Below are positions 44,071-51,691 of a stretch of DNA of 64,000 nucleotides, piece by piece. The DNA comes from Microbacterium sp. 11MF. GTDB taxonomy: Bacteria; Actinomycetota; Actinomycetes; Actinomycetales; Microbacteriaceae. The number at the start of each line of letters is the position of its first letter. Within the stretch, counting starts at the first letter, position 1. Below the pieces are notes generated by a model. The model ran no database searches. It had not been told where the DNA came from and saw only the letters and a program-made list of their open reading frames with translations. Position numbers and translations under genes: made by a program. The stretch lies in the NCBI RefSeq assembly GCF_000383475.1, contig NZ_KB911460.1:744001-808000 (forward strand), given 5' to 3'.

Positions 44071-44946
44071 TCAGCCCTTGACGGCACCCGAGAGCGCGAA
44101 CGACCCCCCGAGACCGCGGGTGACGATCAGGTAGAGGCCGAGGACGGGGACCGAGTACAGAAGCGAGTAGGCGGCCAGACGGCCGTAGGCGACGGCGCCG
44201 TACTGCCCGAAGAAGGCGTAGATCGACACGGCGGCGGGTTGCCAGTCGGGGGTCAGGAGCAGCACGAAGGGGACGAAGAAGTTGCCCCACGCCTGCAGGA
44301 AGACGAACACGAAGACGACGCTGAGAGCGGGCCGCATGAGGGGGACGACGACCGTGAACAGGGCCCGCATCGCGCTGGCGCCGTCGACCCAGGCGGCCTC
44401 CTCCAAGCTGACCGGGACGGAGTCCATGAAGTTCTTCGTCATCCACAGCGCCATCGGCAGTGCGCTGGCCGCGAGGAAGAGCGTCACCGCCCACGGTTGG
44501 TTGATCAGGCGCAGCTGCACGAACAGGCTGTAGACCGGCACCATGATCGCCGTGATCGGCAGGCAGCTCGCGAAGAGCACCGAGTAGAGGAACGGCCCGT
44601 TGAAGCGGGACCGGTAGCGCGACAGCGGATAGGCGGCGAGGACGGCCGTCACGACGGTCACGACGGCTGCTCCCGTCGACAGCAGCAGGCTGTTGACGAG
44701 AGGGCGCAGCGTGAGTTCCGGCGTCAGGACGTCGGTGAAGTTGTCGAGCGTCGGTTGTGCCGGCCAGGCGACCCGGTAGGTCGCCGCGGAGTCGATCGAA
44801 GCCAGGATGACCCACGCGAGAGGCGCGGCGAACAGCAGGCCGATGACGATGAGGACGAGGTTCGCCCAGAACCGGGTGGCACGACGGCGCGGCGAGGCCA
44901 CGCTCGGCGCCCGCCGCGGTCGGCGCGTCGCGGTCGCGGCGCTCAC
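44071..44946 (-). CDS. Carbohydrate ABC transporter permease, MalG-like
   Basis: A 291-residue CUT1 permease with six predicted spans. The EAA loop reads VSLEEAAWVDGASAMRALF, followed by VVPLMRPAL. GTG 44946 overlaps the stop of the MalF-like gene by four bases (GTGA). An Arg-rich cytoplasmic N terminus (residues 8-25) precedes the first span. Ends 45 bases before the mannosidase start. Confidence 0.92.
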   Translation of the reverse strand: MSAATATRRPRRAPSVASPRRRATRFWANLVLIVIGLLFAAPLAWVILASIDSAATYRVAWPAQPTLDNFTDVLTPELTLRPLVNSLLLSTGAAVVTVVTAVLAAYPLSRYRSRFNGPFLYSVLFASCLPITAIMVPVYSLFVQLRLINQPWAVTLFLAASALPMALWMTKNFMDSVPVSLEEAAWVDGASAMRALFTVVVPLMRPALSVVFVFVFLQAWGNFFVPFVLLLTPDWQPAAVSIYAFFGQYGAVAYGRLAAYSLLYSVPVLGLYLIVTRGLGGSFALSGAVKG

Positions 44947-45887
44947 CCGACGCCGCCCCGTCGACGGAGCGAGACGACGTACGCGAGCGAGAACACCGCG
45001 CCGAGGGCCAGCATGACGATCGCGATCGCATTGCCGTAGCCGATGTCGCCGAACGAGAACGCCTGGGAGTAGGCGAACACCGGCAGCGTAGACGACAGGT
45101 CGCCGGGGCCGCCCTTGGTCATCACCCAGATGAGGGTGAACACCGACAGGGTCTGCAGGGTCGTCAGGAGCAGGTTCGTGAAGATCGTGCCCGAGATCAT
45201 GGGGAGGGTGATGAACCGGAGTCGCTTCCAGGTGCCGGCGCCGTCGATCATGGCCGACTCGGTCACCTCGGGCGGCACGTCGTCGAGGGCCGCGCGGTAG
45301 ATCATCATCGAGAACGCCGTGCCGCGCCAGGTGTTGGCCAGGATGATGGCGAGCAGCGGCAGCGAGTACAGCCAGTTCGGGCCCTGGATGCCGACGAGCG
45401 ACAGCACTCCGTTGAGCGTGCCGTCGGCCGAGAGGAACGCGTAGCTGACGAATGCCGCGACGATCTCGGGCAGGACCCAGGCGGTCACGACGACCACACC
45501 GACGGTGCCGGCGACGGCCCGGCTCCCGGCGCGGAAGAGGACGGCGAGCAGCATCCCGAGGACGTTCTGTCCGATGATCGCCGACCCCACGACGAACACG
45601 ACGGTCAGCAGGACCGACAGGGGCAGGACCGGATCGGCGAACAGACGCGTGAAGTTGTCGAGGCCGACGAACTCCGGTTTCGCCGCGCTCACCCCGGTGA
45701 GGGCGCGATCGGTCAGAGAGCCCGCCACGGCCCACACGATCGGACCGGCCAGGAAGACCAGGAGCAGGCCGACGGCGGGCAGCAGGGGAACGGCTCGTGC
45801 CGGTGTCGCACGCGACCCGACCCGCGTGCGCGCGCGCCGGCGGGCGGGCACGGCCGGGTCGGGGGGCGGTGCGAGGGTCGTCGTCAT
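44943..45887 (-). CDS. Carbohydrate ABC transporter permease, MalF-like
   Basis: A 314-residue CUT1 permease. The EAA loop reads PPEVTESAMIDGAGTWKRLRF and is followed by ITLPMISGT. ATG 45887 lies four bases past the lipoprotein stop, in an overlapping GGTGAGCG context. An Arg-rich N terminus is followed by the usual LLPAVGLLLVFLAGP first span. Works with the MalG-like partner and an ATPase encoded elsewhere. Confidence 0.92.
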   Translation of the reverse strand: MTTTLAPPPDPAVPARRRARTRVGSRATPARAVPLLPAVGLLLVFLAGPIVWAVAGSLTDRALTGVSAAKPEFVGLDNFTRLFADPVLPLSVLLTVVFVVGSAIIGQNVLGMLLAVLFRAGSRAVAGTVGVVVVTAWVLPEIVAAFVSYAFLSADGTLNGVLSLVGIQGPNWLYSLPLLAIILANTWRGTAFSMMIYRAALDDVPPEVTESAMIDGAGTWKRLRFITLPMISGTIFTNLLLTTLQTLSVFTLIWVMTKGGPGDLSSTLPVFAYSQAFSFGDIGYGNAIAIVMLALGAVFSLAYVVSLRRRGGVG

Positions 45888-45891
45888 ACGC

Positions 45892-47253
45892 TCACCCGGT
45901 GACGACTCCGTCGTCGCCGGCGATCTTGCGGACGGCGTCGTCGTATGCGGCGGCTGCCTCGGCGGGGGACTGCTGTCCGGTGATGACGGCTTCCGTGGCC
46001 TCCTGGGCTGCGACGGAGATTTGCGGGTAGTCGCTGTTGGCGGGGCGGAAGTGGGTGACCGAGACGGCATCCGTCACCGCCTTCACGAACGGATTCGCCT
46101 CGAGGTACTCCGGGTCCGCGGCCACGTCCTTTCGGACGGCGATCTGGGAGTTGTTGACGGCGTACCAGAGCGCGTTCTTCTTGTTGACGACCGTCGTCAT
46201 GAACTCGAACGCGAGGTCGGGGACGTCGGTCTGGGCCGAGGCCGCGAGCGTCCACCCGCCCGACATGCTCACGCCTCCCGGCTCCTGACCGTCCTGTGTC
46301 GGGAACAGCGCGACGCCCATCTTGTCGGCGTATTCGGGCCACGCGAAGTCGCCGCCCTCCGCCCAGAACGACGGCGTGTACGAGCCTTCGACCGTCGCGC
46401 CGAGGGTCGCCTTAGGGAACATGTCTCCGAAGACCGACTGCCACACGTTGGGGTCGAGCGCCTTGTCGGGGCTGACGGCGTAGCCCTCGTCGTAGAGGGT
46501 CTGCAGGAAGGTCAGCGAGTCGACGAAGCCCTGCGAGCCGACGACCCACTTGCCGGACTCGTCATCGTAGAGGCCGGTCCCGTCGCCAGTGCCGTAGAGC
46601 AGCTCGTAGAAGCTCTGCATGACGGTGCCTTCGCCCGTGCCGGTTCCGGCGTACATGTTGAAGGGCACCGCGTCGGGCTGGCTCTTCTTGATCTGCGCCG
46701 CGGCGGCGAGGATGTCGTCCCAGCTCTCGGGCTGCCATGGCAACGCGATGCCGGCCTTCGAGAGGACGTCCTTGTTGTACCAGATCACGCGGGTGTCGGT
46801 GCCCAGGGGCAGCGCATAGACCTTGCCGTCGGCGCCCTCGCCGGCAGTGCGGGCGTTCTCGTCGAACTGCTCCCAGTCCTTCCACGCGCCGACCTTGTCG
46901 TCGAGGTCCAGCAGGTAGCCCGCTTCGATGTCGCTGCGGACCGAGAAGGAGTCCTCGTAGAACACATCCGGTGCCGTGTTGGGGGAGGCGAGCGAGAGCT
47001 GCAGACGTGTCTTGTAGTCGTCGTCGCTCGCGGTGATCGGCTCGAGGTCGACGGTGATCCCGTCGTGGGATGCCTCGAACTCCTTCTTCGCCGTCTTCAT
47101 GAGGGTGTCCATCGCGGTGAACGCGTTCGTCTTCACGTACACGACCGTCACGGTGTCGCCCTCGGATCCGCCGGGATCCGCGGAACACCCCCCGAGAACG
47201 AGGACGGCAGCGGCTGCTGCGGCGATGGACGTGATGGCGGTGCGAATTCTCAC
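45892..47253 (-). CDS. Carbohydrate ABC transporter substrate-binding lipoprotein
   Basis: A 453-residue CUT1 solute-binding lipoprotein with lipobox VLVLGGC (Cys 23). It has the usual APDVFYEDSFSVRSDIEAGYL-type ligand loop, VIWYNKDVLSKAGI, and GGWTLAASAQT near residue 350. The start is GTG 47253 with AAGGGGG nine bases upstream. First structural gene after the ROK regulator; direct repeats in the gap suggest the control site. Ligand is probably a mannose-containing oligosaccharide (inference from the co-encoded GH38). Confidence 0.9.
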   Translation of the reverse strand: MRIRTAITSIAAAAAAVLVLGGCSADPGGSEGDTVTVVYVKTNAFTAMDTLMKTAKKEFEASHDGITVDLEPITASDDDYKTRLQLSLASPNTAPDVFYEDSFSVRSDIEAGYLLDLDDKVGAWKDWEQFDENARTAGEGADGKVYALPLGTDTRVIWYNKDVLSKAGIALPWQPESWDDILAAAAQIKKSQPDAVPFNMYAGTGTGEGTVMQSFYELLYGTGDGTGLYDDESGKWVVGSQGFVDSLTFLQTLYDEGYAVSPDKALDPNVWQSVFGDMFPKATLGATVEGSYTPSFWAEGGDFAWPEYADKMGVALFPTQDGQEPGGVSMSGGWTLAASAQTDVPDLAFEFMTTVVNKKNALWYAVNNSQIAVRKDVAADPEYLEANPFVKAVTDAVSVTHFRPANSDYPQISVAAQEATEAVITGQQSPAEAAAAYDDAVRKIAGDDGVVTG

Positions 47254-47300
47254 GGGGCCCCCTTGCTGACCATGACGCCCGTACCCGATGTCCGGACCCC

Positions 47301-47332
47301 GTAAGTCAAATGGCTGGAATTACGTGAGTCAA
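47301..47332. promoter_or_regulatory. Direct repeats in the ROK/binding-protein gap, candidate operator-promoter
   Basis: GTAAGTCAA (47301-47309) and GTGAGTCAA (47324-47332) are direct repeats one base different, with starts 23 bases apart. Read on the minus strand each contains TTGACT, a good -35 hexamer for the binding-protein gene. The spacing of two helical turns and the position suit a ROK-family dimer site, but no clear -10 follows. Confidence 0.4.
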
Positions 47333-47362
47333 GGCGCACCGGAGACCGTGACGTGATTGGGA

Positions 47363-48595
47363 TCACGCCGACGGAACCAGCAGCGACGTCGTCCGCGGGG
47401 TGAGCGCCTCGTCGAGGATCAGGCAGGCCGCTCCGATCGCTCCGACGTCCGATCCCAGGACGGTTCCGGACACCGTCACGGGGTGCACGCCCCGGGCCGC
47501 ACGCAGCTCGTCGAGCCGGGCCGGGATCGTGTCGGTGAACATCTGGCCGACGCGGTCCCAGAGCGGTCCGCCCATCACGATCCGGTCGACGTCGAGCAGG
47601 TTCGACACCACGGCCAATGCCCGCGCCACATGCTCGCTGCACCGGCGCAAGAGCTCGTCGGCACCCTGGTCGCCCGCCTCTGCCAGCGCCACGAGTCGGG
47701 TCATCGCGGCGTCCACCCCGGTCGGGTGGTCGTCGGGGCGCTCGGCGGGGATGACTCCGCGTCGCTCGGCCTCTTCGATCAGGGGAAGCGGTGCGCAGCT
47801 GACGGCGATGCAGCCGCGCAGTCCGCACGCGCACGGAAGGCCGTCCGGGTCGACGACGATGTGGCCGATCTCGCCCGCGTTGCCCGACCCGCCGCGGACG
47901 ACCTCGTCGCCGATGACGAGGCCGACGCCGAGACCGGTGCCAAGGTAGAGGAACGCGAAGTTCTGCGCGCCGTCGGCCTCGTCCGTCCACTTCTCGGCCA
48001 CCGCGGCGGCGGTGACGTCCTTCTCGAGCACGACGGGAAGGCCCGTCGCCTCGGCGATCGCGTCGCGCAGGGGCACGCGGTGCCACCCCGCCAGGTTGGG
48101 CGGATCCAGCACGATGCCGCGGTGCACGTCGATGGGACCGGGGGCGGCGATGCCGAGGCCGACGATGCGAGTGCGGTCGATGCCCGATTCGGTGAGGACC
48201 ATCTCGATGTCCTGGATGAGCACGTCGACGGTGTCGGAGGGGTCCTGCGCCGTCGGGGTCGCTCGCGCGTGGCGGCTGACGACGTCGCCGTCGATCCCGA
48301 GGACGACGACGGTGATCAGACCGGGATCGAGGTGCACGCCGATCGCGTAGCGGCTGCTGCCGACCAGGCGCAGGGTCGTGCGCGGCTTGCCCCGGCCGGA
48401 GCTGGTGCGCCCCGCCTCTTCCACGATCCCCGCGTCGAGGAGTCGCTGCACGATGTTCGAGACGGTCTGCGCGGACAGGCCGGTGGTGTCGGCCAGCTCG
48501 ACACGGCTGTGGCCGTGCGAACGACGGATCTGGTCCAGCACGACCGCTTCGTTGTAACCACCGACGCTGGGTTGATTTGCGCCGCGTCTGGCCAT
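47363..48595 (-). CDS. ROK family transcriptional regulator
   Basis: A 410-residue ROK repressor. A winged helix at residues 14-70 (LDQIRRSHGHSRVELADTTG and SAQTVSNIVQRLLDAGIV) precedes a ROK sugar-kinase-like domain with LGIAAPGPID, YLGTGLGVGLVIGD, GHIVVDP and the zinc motif C-A-C-G-L-R-G-C around residue 255. Such proteins release DNA when they bind sugars. It lies upstream of, and in the same direction as, the importer and mannosidase genes it probably controls. No strong ribosome site is visible before ATG 48595. Confidence 0.92.
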   Translation of the reverse strand: MARRGANQPSVGGYNEAVVLDQIRRSHGHSRVELADTTGLSAQTVSNIVQRLLDAGIVEEAGRTSSGRGKPRTTLRLVGSSRYAIGVHLDPGLITVVVLGIDGDVVSRHARATPTAQDPSDTVDVLIQDIEMVLTESGIDRTRIVGLGIAAPGPIDVHRGIVLDPPNLAGWHRVPLRDAIAEATGLPVVLEKDVTAAAVAEKWTDEADGAQNFAFLYLGTGLGVGLVIGDEVVRGGSGNAGEIGHIVVDPDGLPCACGLRGCIAVSCAPLPLIEEAERRGVIPAERPDDHPTGVDAAMTRLVALAEAGDQGADELLRRCSEHVARALAVVSNLLDVDRIVMGGPLWDRVGQMFTDTIPARLDELRAARGVHPVTVSGTVLGSDVGAIGAACLILDEALTPRTTSLLVPSA

Positions 48596-48689
48596 GGGTG
48601 AACCTGCTTTGCTCCGAGGGGCGGTTGATCGAGCGTAGCGCGCCCCGCGGCGACCGGCGATCCCCTGCCGGGCCCGCTACATTCGTGGC

Positions 48690-49208
48690 ATGTCCTCGCC
48701 CTCACCTCTGGCCGCCCGCACCCTCGAAGACGGCGCTGTGCTGCGCGTCGCGCGGCCCGGCGACGAAGCCGGCATCCTGGCCGCGATCCACGCCCTCGCG
48801 GCCTATGAGCGGGAGCCGGATGCCGTCCGCACGACGGTCGGCGACCTCACCTCCGCGCTGTTCGGCGACGACCCGAAGGCGTTCGCCCACGTGATCGAGC
48901 GGGACGGCGGCATCCGGGCGATCGCGGTGTGGTTCCTCACCTTCTCGACCTGGACGGGACGCCACGGGATCTGGCTCGAGGACCTGTTCGTCGACGAGAC
49001 CGATCGCGGGCGCGGGTACGGCACGGCGCTCCTGGGTTCGCTGGCGGCCGTCGCCCTCGAGCGCGGCTACCCGCGGCTCGAATGGACGGTGCTCGACTGG
49101 AACGCGCCGGCCGTCGGCTTCTATCGCTCGATCGGTGCCGAGGGCATGGAGGAGTGGACGACGCAGCGGATGGCCGGCGACGCGCTCGCCGCGCTCGCGC
49201 GGCGCTGA
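48690..49208 (+). CDS. GNAT family N-acetyltransferase, diamine-acetyltransferase-like
   Basis: A 172-residue acetyltransferase resembling spermidine/spermine (SAT) enzymes: GIWLEDLFVDETDRGRGYGTALL contains the acetyl-CoA loop (about residues 90-112), then LEWTVLDWNAPAVGFYRSIGA. TACATT is exactly six bases before ATG 48690, so the mRNA is leaderless. Converges on the lipoprotein gene with a four-base gap. The acceptor, perhaps a polyamine, is inferred from family resemblance. Confidence 0.88.
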   Translation: MSSPSPLAARTLEDGAVLRVARPGDEAGILAAIHALAAYEREPDAVRTTVGDLTSALFGDDPKAFAHVIERDGGIRAIAVWFLTFSTWTGRHGIWLEDLFVDETDRGRGYGTALLGSLAAVALERGYPRLEWTVLDWNAPAVGFYRSIGAEGMEEWTTQRMAGDALAALARR

Positions 49209-49212
49209 CGGG

Positions 49213-50010
49213 TCAGGACAGCGGCGAGATCGTCACCGGGTCGCCCAGCCCTGACAGCTTCTGCGTGATCGTCGCGGTGCGTCCGAGGAACCCTGTGGTG
49301 GATTCGGCGGCCACGGGCAGTCCTTCGGTCGTGATCCAGAGGGTGTAGGACTCGACCGGGATGTCGTACCACGTGTACGGTGCCGCGCTCACGAGCCGGT
49401 AGGCCTCGACGGTGCCGTCGGGCGTCTCGACGTCCTCGGGCTCGGGGGAGACCTGCCACGTCTCGCCGGCGCCGATCAGATCGCCCATGAAGCCGGGGTC
49501 GGAGAATACGCGGTAGATCTCCGCCGTCGACCCGGCCTCCTGCTGTGACGCATCCGCCGAGTCCACGTCGGCGACGACCGGTCCGTCCCCGTCGTCGAGG
49601 AGCATCGCGCCGTCGACGAAGCTGATGGATGCCGGGCCGGCACCGCTCTCCAGCTCGCCCCGGAACTCGAACATCGGGTCGTAGTGGTAGACGATCTTCC
49701 CGGCCAGTTCGTCGCCCGAGATCGTCAGCGTGCCGCTGTCGTAGCGGACGAGGACCGCCTGGATGCAGGGGCCGAGGTCTCCGCCGGTGACGGTGGTCGC
49801 GGTGAGATCGAGGGTCTCGCATTCGACCGGCTTCTCGACGACCGGCGCAGCCGCTGTGGGGGTCGACGAGGGCGTGCCGGGTTCCGTGGGGGTGGTCGTC
49901 GCCGTCGACGGCGGATCGGTGGGGCCCGGTTCGGCGGGCCCGGTACATCCCGTCAGGGCGAGGACCGCCGCCACGGCCGCGATGGACAGGGGCAGGACGG
50001 GAGTGCGCAC
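49213..50010 (-). CDS. Putative secreted lipoprotein, LppX/LprG-like layout
   Basis: A 265-residue lipoprotein with signal peptide and lipobox LALTGC (Cys 22), a Thr/Pro-rich linker to about residue 55, and a single domain ending in TATITQKLSGLGDPVTISPL. That ending and the AAESTTGFLG strand resemble mycobacterial LppX/LprG-type lipid-binding lipoproteins, but similarity is loose. GTG 50010 has AAGGAG at good distance. Function unknown. Confidence 0.72.
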   Translation of the reverse strand: MRTPVLPLSIAAVAAVLALTGCTGPAEPGPTDPPSTATTTPTEPGTPSSTPTAAAPVVEKPVECETLDLTATTVTGGDLGPCIQAVLVRYDSGTLTISGDELAGKIVYHYDPMFEFRGELESGAGPASISFVDGAMLLDDGDGPVVADVDSADASQQEAGSTAEIYRVFSDPGFMGDLIGAGETWQVSPEPEDVETPDGTVEAYRLVSAAPYTWYDIPVESYTLWITTEGLPVAAESTTGFLGRTATITQKLSGLGDPVTISPLS

Positions 50011-50155
50011 GGGAGCTCCTTGCGTCGACGTGGCGGGAGTCGTCGTCGAGCCTACTCGGGCCGTCTATCGAATCGGACGCCACCGGCGCAAGCCCCTGGG
50101 GCGGCATCCGGAACGCCGCCGATCATGGACGGCACATCGCGACGAGAGGAGAATC

Positions 50156-50602
50156 GTGGCCAGCATCATCGAAACGGTCGATGTCAGTGTGCCGGTGTCG
50201 ACCGCGTACAACCAGTGGACCCAGTTCGAGTCCTTCCCCCACTTCCTCAGCTACGTCCAGTCGATCACGCAGATCGACGACACGACGAACCGCTGGAATG
50301 TGAAGATCGGCGGCGTGGAGCGTGAGTTCACCGCGCACATCACGGAGCAGCATCCGGATGAGCGCGTCGCGTGGAAGAGCGTCGACGAGGATCACGCCGG
50401 CGTCGTGACCTTCCACCGCCTGAGCGACACGGAGACGCGCGTCACGGTGCAGCTCGACTGGAAGCCCGAGGGCTTCGTCGAGACCGTCGGCGCCGCCATC
50501 GGCGTCGACGACCACGCGGTCAAGAAGGACCTGCAGAAGTTCAAGGAATTCATCGAATCCCGCGGCGCTGAAACCGGTGCCTGGAGAGGCGACGTGGGCT
50601 GA
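50156..50602 (+). CDS. SRPBCC family (polyketide cyclase/dehydrase-like) protein
   Basis: A 148-residue START-like fold protein: VDVSVPVSTAYNQWTQFESF at the N terminus, then VKIGGVEREFTAHITEQHPDERVAW and a C-terminal helix KKDLQKFKEFIESRG. Homologues are common small stress-associated proteins in actinobacteria, without a proven ligand. GTG 50156 follows AGAGGAGA. A hairpin terminator follows after 24 bases. Confidence 0.85.
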   Translation: MASIIETVDVSVPVSTAYNQWTQFESFPHFLSYVQSITQIDDTTNRWNVKIGGVEREFTAHITEQHPDERVAWKSVDEDHAGVVTFHRLSDTETRVTVQLDWKPEGFVETVGAAIGVDDHAVKKDLQKFKEFIESRGAETGAWRGDVG

Positions 50603-50626
50603 GCGGTCGGCGCGTCCGACTGCTCG

Positions 50627-50660
50627 CGACGGCCCGGTGGTGCATTCCACCGGGCCGTCG
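50627..50660 (+). terminator. Terminator after the SRPBCC gene
   Basis: CGACGGCCCGGTGG pairs perfectly with CCACCGGGCCGTCG around TGCATT. There is little T-tract. Its 3' edge is only 15 bases from the next start codon, so it may also overlap that gene's promoter. Confidence 0.65.
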
Positions 50661-50675
50661 TGGCACGGTGGGAAC

Positions 50676-51452
50676 ATGACCACTCTCTCCCTCGAAGGCC
50701 GCGCTCGCCGCCTTCGCGACCTGCACGCCGCCCCCGAGATCCTCCGCGTCATCAACGTGTGGGACGTCATCTCGGCGAAGGCCGTGCTCGCTCTGCCCGA
50801 GACACGAGCGATCGCGACCGCGGGCCACTCGATCGCGGCATCCTTCGGCTACGACGACGGCACGATCCCCCTCGAGACGACGCTCGACATGGTGGGCCGG
50901 ATCGTCGAGGCCGCCGGCGACGTCCCCGTGTCGGCCGACCTCGACGACGGGTATGAGGACACCGGCGACACGATCCGCCGGGCGATCGGCGTCGGCATCG
51001 TCGGCGCCAACATGGAAGACCGTCTCCGGCCCTTCGACGAGGCCGTCGCGCGGGTCGCCGGCGCCGTCGCGGCAGCCGAGTCCGAGGGTGTCCCGTTCGC
51101 GCTCAACGCCCGCACCGACGCCATCGCCAGAGCAGGGGACCGCCCGCTCGAGGAGTCGATCGCCGATGCCATCGCGCGCGGTCGCGCGTTCCTCGACGCG
51201 GGCGCCGACGTCGTCTTCGTGCCCGGAGCGCTCGACGCCGACACCACGGCCCGCCTGGTCGAGGGCATCGGCCGGGTCAGCGTGATCGGACTGCCCGGCG
51301 CCCTCCGCGCGGCCGAATACGAGAAGCTCGGCGTCGCCCGCATCTCCTATGGCCCGCTCACCCAGCGCGTCGCGTTGACGGCGTACCAGGATCTCGCCGC
51401 CGATCTGTACCGGGACGGCGTGATCCCGGACAGCACCCGAGCCCTCAACTGA
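50676..51452 (+). CDS. Isocitrate lyase/PEP mutase family protein
   Basis: A 258-residue TIM-barrel enzyme of the PEP mutase/2-methylisocitrate lyase superfamily. Conserved features are SADLDDGYED (metal site), VGANMEDRL and FALNARTDAIA. The Lys-Lys/Arg-Cys-Gly-His catalytic loop of true isocitrate lyases is not seen, so it belongs to the short uncharacterised subgroup (COG2513-like), and the reaction cannot be named. ATG 50676 has GGTGGGA upstream; CACGGT six bases before the start is a weak leaderless match. Confidence 0.85.
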   Translation: MTTLSLEGRARRLRDLHAAPEILRVINVWDVISAKAVLALPETRAIATAGHSIAASFGYDDGTIPLETTLDMVGRIVEAAGDVPVSADLDDGYEDTGDTIRRAIGVGIVGANMEDRLRPFDEAVARVAGAVAAAESEGVPFALNARTDAIARAGDRPLEESIADAIARGRAFLDAGADVVFVPGALDADTTARLVEGIGRVSVIGLPGALRAAEYEKLGVARISYGPLTQRVALTAYQDLAADLYRDGVIPDSTRALN

Positions 51453-51524
51453 CGGCAGCGGGACGGATGCCGGAGCGCGACCTTCGACAGGGCGGGCGGA
51501 GCCTGCGTGGTAGGCTCTCCCGTT

Positions 51525-51613
51525 GGAAGCGTGTCCGAGCGGCCGAAGGAGCATGGCTGGAATCCATGTAGGCGGGGTAACTCGTCTCGCAGGTTCAAAT
51601 CCTGTCGCTTCCG
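51525..51613 (+). tRNA. tRNA-Ser(GGA)
   Basis: Acceptor stem GGAAGCG (51525-51531) pairs with CGCTTCC (51606-51612). The anticodon stem CATGG/CCATG encloses CTGGAAT with anticodon GGA at 51559-51561. The long variable arm (GGCGGGGTAACTCGTC) is typical of class II serine tRNAs, and the T arm contains GGTTCAAATCC. The discriminator is G and a CCA end is not encoded. A TAGGCT -10 hexamer lies at 51511-51516, eight bases upstream. Confidence 0.96.
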
Positions 51614-51618
51614 CCGGA

Positions 51619-51652
51619 ACGAAGCCCCGCACCTGATGGTGCGGGGCTTCGT
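51619..51652 (+). terminator. Terminator after tRNA-Ser
   Basis: ACGAAGCCCCGCACC pairs perfectly with GGTGCGGGGCTTCGT around TGAT, six bases after the tRNA. The stem may also help stop the converging transglutaminase operon. Confidence 0.75.
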
Positions 51653-51691
51653 CGTTCCCGGAGCTGCCGGGTCCTCAGCGCTGCCGGGACC

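Noticed and set aside
42559..45039. Plus-strand open frame of 826 codons opposite GH38 and MalG
   Set aside because: Antisense shadow without recognisable motifs.
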